A stretch of DNA of 64,000 bases, from the NCBI GenBank assembly GCA_963978895.1, contig OZ022239.1:16704470-16768469 (forward strand), read 5' to 3'. This DNA is from Erpobdella octoculata (taxonomy: Eukaryota; Annelida; Clitellata; Hirudinida; Erpobdellidae). Below the pieces are notes generated by a model. That model had not been told where the DNA came from and did not search any database. It worked only from the letters and a program-made list of their open reading frames with translations. The stretch's first letter is position 1. Every line of letters starts with the position of its first letter. The position numbers and the translations under genes were made by a program. This document shows, one piece after another, positions 58,842-64,000 of the stretch.

Positions 58842-60015
58842 TGAATGAGTCGGGTCGGTTCAAGCTAAAATAAATAATAAGTTAATAAAAATTAAAAACG
58901 TTTTTATAAAATTCTCCAAAAAGTAATAAATAAATTATAGACAAAAGCGTGGGACGCAATCGTTGCGATCGTATGAGTGTTGAAAAAACGCCCCACTCTT
59001 ATGTTTATAATTTATTTTATGGTTTTTAGAAAAAATTTTAAAAGCACGTTTTTAATATTTTTTACTTTATTGTTTTATTAACTGCTATCTATCGATTGTA
59101 ATGAAACCTTAACCAGACCAGCAAAATATATATATCGCTTAACCTCATTTAAAATGTAATTTTAAAATTTTTTTATATAGTTAAAGTATCCAGAATACGA
59201 TTATATTCCAAACTTCAGATCGAAAGCATACATAGACGTGGGTCAAAGGTTAAGCATTTAGTAATTTGCTTCAAATGTCTGGGTGTTAGAAAAAAATTGG
59301 TGAGGCCGAGTCGGGTGAGACCGAAATAAGTCGGGTCGACTTTTCTGTTGGGTCGCATCGGATCCTGAAAATTTGACCCATGGACAACTCTAGTTCAAAA
59401 CACTTCTTTTCGTTGTTTATACCATCTAAATCTTTTGTCAAATATATTTGTATTCAGATTTTTTAAATAAAGTTTTGATTTGACTCAACCCAACCCACCT
59501 CAAGTCGAAAATTCTCTACCCAATCCAATCCATGGACAGCTCTGAATATAAAAAAACAATTCAGAGATACAAATAAAATTGGAAACTTAAATACCTAATT
59601 TATTATTAAAAACCTCAGTGGTCGTTCAGTAGAGTAGCCTTTTAGTATCTTTCTTTTCTCTTTTATTTAGTTACTTCAAGTCACTCCACAGAAAAGTTGA
59701 AGATAGTTTGAGTTTAGGGAGTTACAATAATGTAAACTTCCGTAATTGAAATTTTTAGCAGAGAGGCACTCTTTGAAGAAAACAAAGGATCGGCTATGGG
59801 GGAGGGGGGTTGAGACCGGTTGCCTGGGGAAATAAAAACTCCTGAGTGAAACTGTAATTTTATTTGTTCCTATGGATCTTCTTAACAATCTTAGGAATTA
59901 CATTTTAAATAATTGTACCATTTTAGTAAGCGCAGAGTTGGAGGCAACGAGAGAAGCAGTCCCAGAGAAAATTGTCTGATCACGGAAAAAGTGAAATAAT
60001 CTATTTCAATACCAA
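58842..60015. other. No gene recognised; proline/GGGTC-type short repeats
   Basis: Contains scattered GGGTCGG/GACCCA phrases (58853, 59308-59390, 59485-59535), suggesting a decayed GC-biased short element around the hAT insertion. Otherwise AT-rich. Confidence 0.4.
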
Positions 60016-60420
60016 TTTTATAAAGAACTGGCTGGGTTACCCGGCGTTACCAAGTTCTCTCTTTCGAAGTTTCTGTCTTTCTTTTTTTAACATCCCTTAT
60101 TCTAACTTGTTTGTTGTTTGTTTTATGAAATTTTCTAATGCTTTTTTAAAGCACTTCTGATGGTTGTAAAAAGTGAATTTTTTTCAAGCAGGTCTGGTGA
60201 AAATACATTAATACGTTTTCAGATTTAAAAAAGTAAAAAAATATTTGAACACTAAAAAATAAAAAACAACACTTTTAAATAAATATACTAAAAACTTTAA
60301 AATAATATTCAAGGGTACGTAATACAATTTCTTTAAACTAAACTTTCCATTAGGAAGCTAAAAGCGTTGGGCGTAGTCCAATAAATATAGATAACGCCCA
60401 ACGCTTTTATCTTCCAAACA
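60016..60420. repeat. Truncated ACTAGCGG-family end and an inverted CCCAACGC repeat
   Basis: GGGTTACCCGGCGTTACCAAG at 60032 matches the family terminus. At 60351-60418 the phrases GAAGCTAAAAGCGTTGGGCG and GCCCAACGCTTTTATCTTCC form an inverted pair around a short AT spacer. The same CCCAACG phrase flanks the unit at 10063-10922 and occurs at 13300. Confidence 0.6.
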
Positions 60421-61249
60421 GAAAGTATGGTTCAAAAAATTTTACTACTTACACTTAAATATTTTTTAAAGTTTTTAGTACATTTGTATATAAGCGTTGT
60501 TTGAAATTTGTTTTAATTTAATTTTTTCTCTTTTTCTCACTCTTTTTCTCTTTGTAGATTGAACACTAATTTAGTAAAGTTTATATCAATGTTGTTTTTT
60601 TTCTTGTTACCTTTCTTCCTCCCCTCCCCTTTTCTTTTTACTCTTTCTTTTTCTCATTTCTCTCTCTCCTTCTTTCTCCCCCTCTTCTATCTCTTTCTCT
60701 CGTTTTCTCTTTCTCTCACATTTTTAGAAAAATTTTCAAAAGCTTTTTTAAAAAACACATTACGTAAATAAAATCATTTTAAAATACGATGAGTGACTTC
60801 TAATGATCATTGGTTAAAACTTTTTTGATGTTCCTCCATAAACTTAATTGAACAAATAATAATGTTTTAATTTTATTAGATTTTTCAGTCCTGTTACAAT
60901 TCTGAAGTTTTTTTTGTCATGTTTTTTTTTTTTGTAAATGTTTTGCTAATTTATTGAGCGCCTTTTCCGCTTTGTTCAAAGGCGCTGTTCTTTTACATGC
61001 CCCACGGAGAGAACGATTTTACCCGCTAAATTTTCCGTTGACATGGGCTACTAGGCATAGTTTTCATCCGTGGAGAACTCCAGTCTATACATTACGTACA
61101 CTATCCTGATTATCCCATTCGTTTGAAAATGTTTACTTTTTCAGCGTTCTGACAGGTGATGTTATCTTCAGAAGCAACCGTACGCAGCGGCGATGCCGGC
61201 AATATTTGCTCAACCCATCGTCAGGAAAAAATTTAGCCACCATTGTGAC
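60421..61249. other. No gene recognised
   Basis: AT-rich, with a pyrimidine-rich CTTTCTC stretch at 60530-60720. No coding sequence supported. Confidence 0.5.
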
Positions 61250-61421
61250 TAGAGTATACTGCACGGGCAGATTTCTCACGACCCGGCAACTCGACTCGAC
61301 CCGTTTCATATGGCCAAACATTCAGGCCCGGCCCGTTTCATATTGCCAAATTTTCAGGCCAAACCCGTTTCATGTGACAAAGGTTTTAGGCCCGGCCTGG
61401 CCCGGTCCGTGCAGTACTCTA
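61250..61421. mobile_element. 172-bp MITE with imperfect terminal inverted repeats
   Basis: Ends TAGAGTATACTGCACGG and CCGTGCAGTACTCTA are inverted repeats with a one- or two-base offset. They are flanked by ATTGTGAC (61242-61249) and ATTGTGAT (61422-61429), an 8-bp duplication with one mismatch, suggesting hAT-type mobilisation. The interior has repeated CCCGTTTCAT and GGCCCGGCC blocks, markedly GC-richer than its surroundings. Confidence 0.75.
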
Positions 61422-61429
61422 ATTGTGAT

Positions 61430-63568
61430 TAAAACATGTTAGTCCCGTTGTAGAAATGGTGATCTCTGGATTGCAGCATGCCGTTCTTGCACACAATTTT
61501 CGCTCCGCAATTCGCCATTAATTAAAAAAAAAACTACATATATGCCTCTGCGACCAATCGATGCATCTAGAAACGCCCGACTGGATCAAGGTTTCGTGCT
61601 CCCGGTCTAACTCCTGAGAGAATAAATAAACCCACATCGTTTTTGTGTGAGTCGTATGAGTTTTGGTTCAGATTCAGATGTAGCGCCTAATGCACTTGAA
61701 TTAAGTTACCTAAAAAATTAATGGAGAGATTATGTATTTTTTGTGCAGATGGTCAGCAGGGTCGTCCAAAAGTTCTAAAGAATAAACAATTTTCAACAAT
61801 TTTTTTTAACTGCAATGCACTGATTAAAACTGTACTTTGTTTTTGTACGGAGTGTCATTCCTAAAAATCAAAGTTCAATTATTTTAAATGCTCATGGCCT
61901 AGAAGCACCTCAGTGAGTGGAAAGAGAACGGCTAAAGAACATAGACTTTTCCATCTGAATGGGAAGACGACACCGAACATTCACAAGCTTTTCTGCCACA
62001 CTCTCTTCTGTTAACTTACTCATTAGCAGATGAGACCAATGAGACGTCCTACGATTACCAACTCTTACGAGTAATTTTGCAATGTTTGCCGAAAAAATGT
62101 CTTGCTTTCGTTGTTTGTCTGGCTTTTTGGTCTTTGTGTGAGAAAAATCGGTCAATGAATTAAAAGTAAGAAAGAGGGAAGGGAAAAATGAAAAAGAGAA
62201 AGAGCAAGAAAAAGAAGAGAGAGAGAGAGAGAGAAAGAAAGAGAGAGCAAAGAGCGCGCGAAAGAAAGAGAAAAGCAATATGAGAGAGGACCACGAATAC
62301 ATTATGAATATTCATCAAGGCACTCGTAGGCGTTACCGGCTGTATGGTTCTCTACTACGTGCATGGGTAACGATCCATCCCTGGCCATTGATTCTTTTGG
62401 AAAACTGCCGTAGAATAAAACATTGGATGCCAATTTAAAAATTGTAATTTTTTCTGGCTGACATTTGTTCCCAAGTAAATTACAATGCAGAGCAATAAAG
62501 CGCTCTCTTGTAAAGATAAAAAGGTGATTAAAAAATACAAATTGAAAATGGAAAAATTCACTTTTTTCTATTTTGTTTGGAGAAATTTGAAAAGCAGCAG
62601 AACGAAAAAACAAACAAACTTCCATACATCGATCAACAGCAAGATGTCGTCGTGCAACGCAAAAAAATGAACGGCGCACCTCCATCAACAATCTACGCAG
62701 TGCCAATCACATGCCGATGGATAGGTACACGGACACAGCTCACTTAAAAACACACACACACACATATACACACATGCGGATACAAAAAGACCTGACGCAC
62801 GTCATGGCTTTACGCAAACAGAAGCGTCGAGTGCGCCTCGATTGGAAGCGTTCAAGAAATGGTAGGTACCCATATAAGGGGCGTGCAGCAATGCTAGGGA
62901 CCCACACGAGGGGCGTACAGCACAAGAGACGCATGTTAGCTAGGACAGGTTTCACGAAATCGTCAGAAGCTTACAGCTGTTGATTAGAGTAAAATCATAC
63001 TCGATAGTGCTAAAATCGGTAAAGTACCTACAAGCATTTTATGTGATAGTATTTGTGTGTTGTATCAATTATTGTACTCAGTCATTGGATTGGTTATTTA
63101 CTAACAGAAAATGTTTTAAATAGTTGATAGATTTAAAGCAAATCCTGTAGTAGTAATAATTACAGCTTGTGCATGGCTAATAGAACTTGAAGAACCAAGA
63201 AATTGAAGAGAAAGAACTTCAAGAAATCATTTCATAACGATTTTTATCATAAAAGCTCAAAGATATCGCGACTTTCAACTTCGAACTAAAAGTAAGTCTA
63301 CTTATGTATATATTTAGGTATAAATAAGATTAGAAAAATTTTAAGTGTAATCAAAAAGAACCAAATTGTTTCTTATATTTAACGACTTGTTAAATGCAAA
63401 GAATTGATTTTGACTGTAAAAATAATCAATCTGAATGACTTATAATTAAATAATTATATTATAATGAAATAGACATATAATTTTATATTATAGAATATAA
63501 TTCCATTTTATATTATAATGGGATGTAGTTGTCTTAAACTATAGTAAAATAGCCAAATATGAGTAAAT
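61430..63568. other. No gene recognised
   Basis: Contains a purine-rich GAGAGAAAG stretch at about 62165-62275 and a short ACAC run at 62750-62770. The frames at 62302-62706 and 62711-62983 have no recognisable domains and overlap each other on both strands. AT-rich with TATAATGG-like repeats near 63470-63525. Confidence 0.45.
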
Positions 63569-63643
63569 GAGTATGTAGGTATTATGTAGGTAGTATGCAT
63601 GTAGTATGCAGGTGGTATGTAGGTAGTATGTAGGTAGTATGTA
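63569..63643. repeat. Short GTAGTATGTAG tandem repeat
   Basis: About seven irregular units of GTAGGTAGTATGCAG type, ending exactly at the start of the hAT terminus at 63644. Confidence 0.8.
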
Positions 63644-64000
63644 CAGGGCCGGATTAAGGTCTCGGGGGGCCCTGTGCCAAATGTAAACGGGGGGCCTCCT
63701 TCAGGTGCACGAATTGTGGTTGGAGGGGTTTAGGAGTTTTTTCTTTGTCCATACCCCTCTCTTTGAGGTTGAGGCTAACTGTAAAGGAGGGCCTAACGTC
63801 CAAACCACCAAGATGGGGGGCACTCTTCACCCTTCCTGTTAAGCTAAAAACGTTTGCGACTTTTATCAGTTGCAAATTGTTCGACAATGTCCATGAATGA
63901 TACGGTGTCCAAAACATCACTTTCTACGCTGAACTCTAACGCATTCAGAAGTCTGTCTGTCGTGATGGTGCTGCGCAGCCTGTTCTTTATTAGGGCCATC
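63644..64000 (-). mobile_element. End of a third hAT-family element, continuing beyond the window
   Basis: CAGGGCCGGATTAAGG followed by a GGGGGGCCCTGTGCC block is a typical hAT terminus. A transposase gene end is on the minus strand directly inside it. The other end and target duplication lie outside the window. Confidence 0.75.
63844..64000 (-). CDS. hAT transposase C-terminus (partial)
   Basis: Open on the minus strand from the window edge to TAG at 63844-63846: NRLRSTITTDRLLNALEFSV and then DIVEQFATDKSRKRF. This is the hAT C-terminal pattern (LS-rich helix, acidic loop, FA..K.RK..F at the end). Only about 51 residues are in the window, so intactness of the gene cannot be judged. Confidence 0.7.
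   Translation of the reverse strand, partial: MALIKNRLRSTITTDRLLNALEFSVESDVLDTVSFMDIVEQFATDKSRKRF

Noticed and set aside
62302..62983. Frames of 90-134 codons on both strands
   Set aside because: Overlapping on opposite strands, no recognisable domains, no splice or family support.

Overview
This is an animal nuclear genome window: AT-rich, intron-rich and heavily invaded by repeats. Three conserved single-copy genes can be read exon by exon with GT-AG junctions and consistent phases. (1) An OST3/OST6 (MAGT1/TUSC3) oligosaccharyltransferase oxidoreductase subunit, + strand, 9 coding exons, 7995-14339, 302 aa. (2) A G12/13-class heterotrimeric G-protein alpha subunit, - strand, 3 coding exons, 25312-21542, 365 aa. 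(3) A plasma-membrane-type Na+/H+ exchanger (SLC9A/NHE), + strand, 26 coding exons, 27472-50981, 910 aa. The last two are divergently arranged with about 2.2 kb between their start codons. All three are metazoan families; an invertebrate is likely, possibly a lophotrochozoan, but the species cannot be fixed from the sequence.

Layout. 1-2446: decayed Ty3/gypsy pol. 2443-6300: short DNA-element remnants, two tRNA-derived SINEs, a deletion derivative of a hAT element and long TA arrays. 7995-14339: OST3/OST6 gene; its 4.4-kb intron 6 holds two 5S-rRNA-derived repeats, a full-length dispersed retroelement-like unit and a LINE. 14340-21541: no recognised gene; GA, TA and GTAT arrays, a 250-bp direct repeat and inverted copies of the dispersed unit. 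21542-25312: G-alpha, whose first intron contains a long inverted repeat. 27472-50981: NHE; introns carry a 21-bp minisatellite of about 1.4 kb, a 25-bp minisatellite, a CCAT/CCGT array, a complete but internally deleted piggyBac element (TTAA duplications intact) and a complete hAT element with an 8-bp target duplication. 52900-54800: a LINE with endonuclease and reverse transcriptase remnants and an (ATT)n 3' tail. 54843-58833: a second hAT element with an 8-bp target duplication, containing a nested LINE fused at its 5' side to an 18S rRNA fragment. 58842-64000: mostly empty, with one GC-rich MITE and the end of a third hAT element entering from the right edge.

The three host genes are functionally unrelated (ER glycosylation, RhoGEF-type G-protein signalling, pH/volume regulation), so there is no operon-like logic. 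The most unusual material is in the repeats: an rRNA-LINE chimera whose junction is duplicated inside its own RT, 5S-derived Pol III repeats, autonomous and deletion-derivative hAT copies of one family 41 kb apart, and minisatellites grown within introns. No wholly new gene system can be demonstrated from sequence alone.
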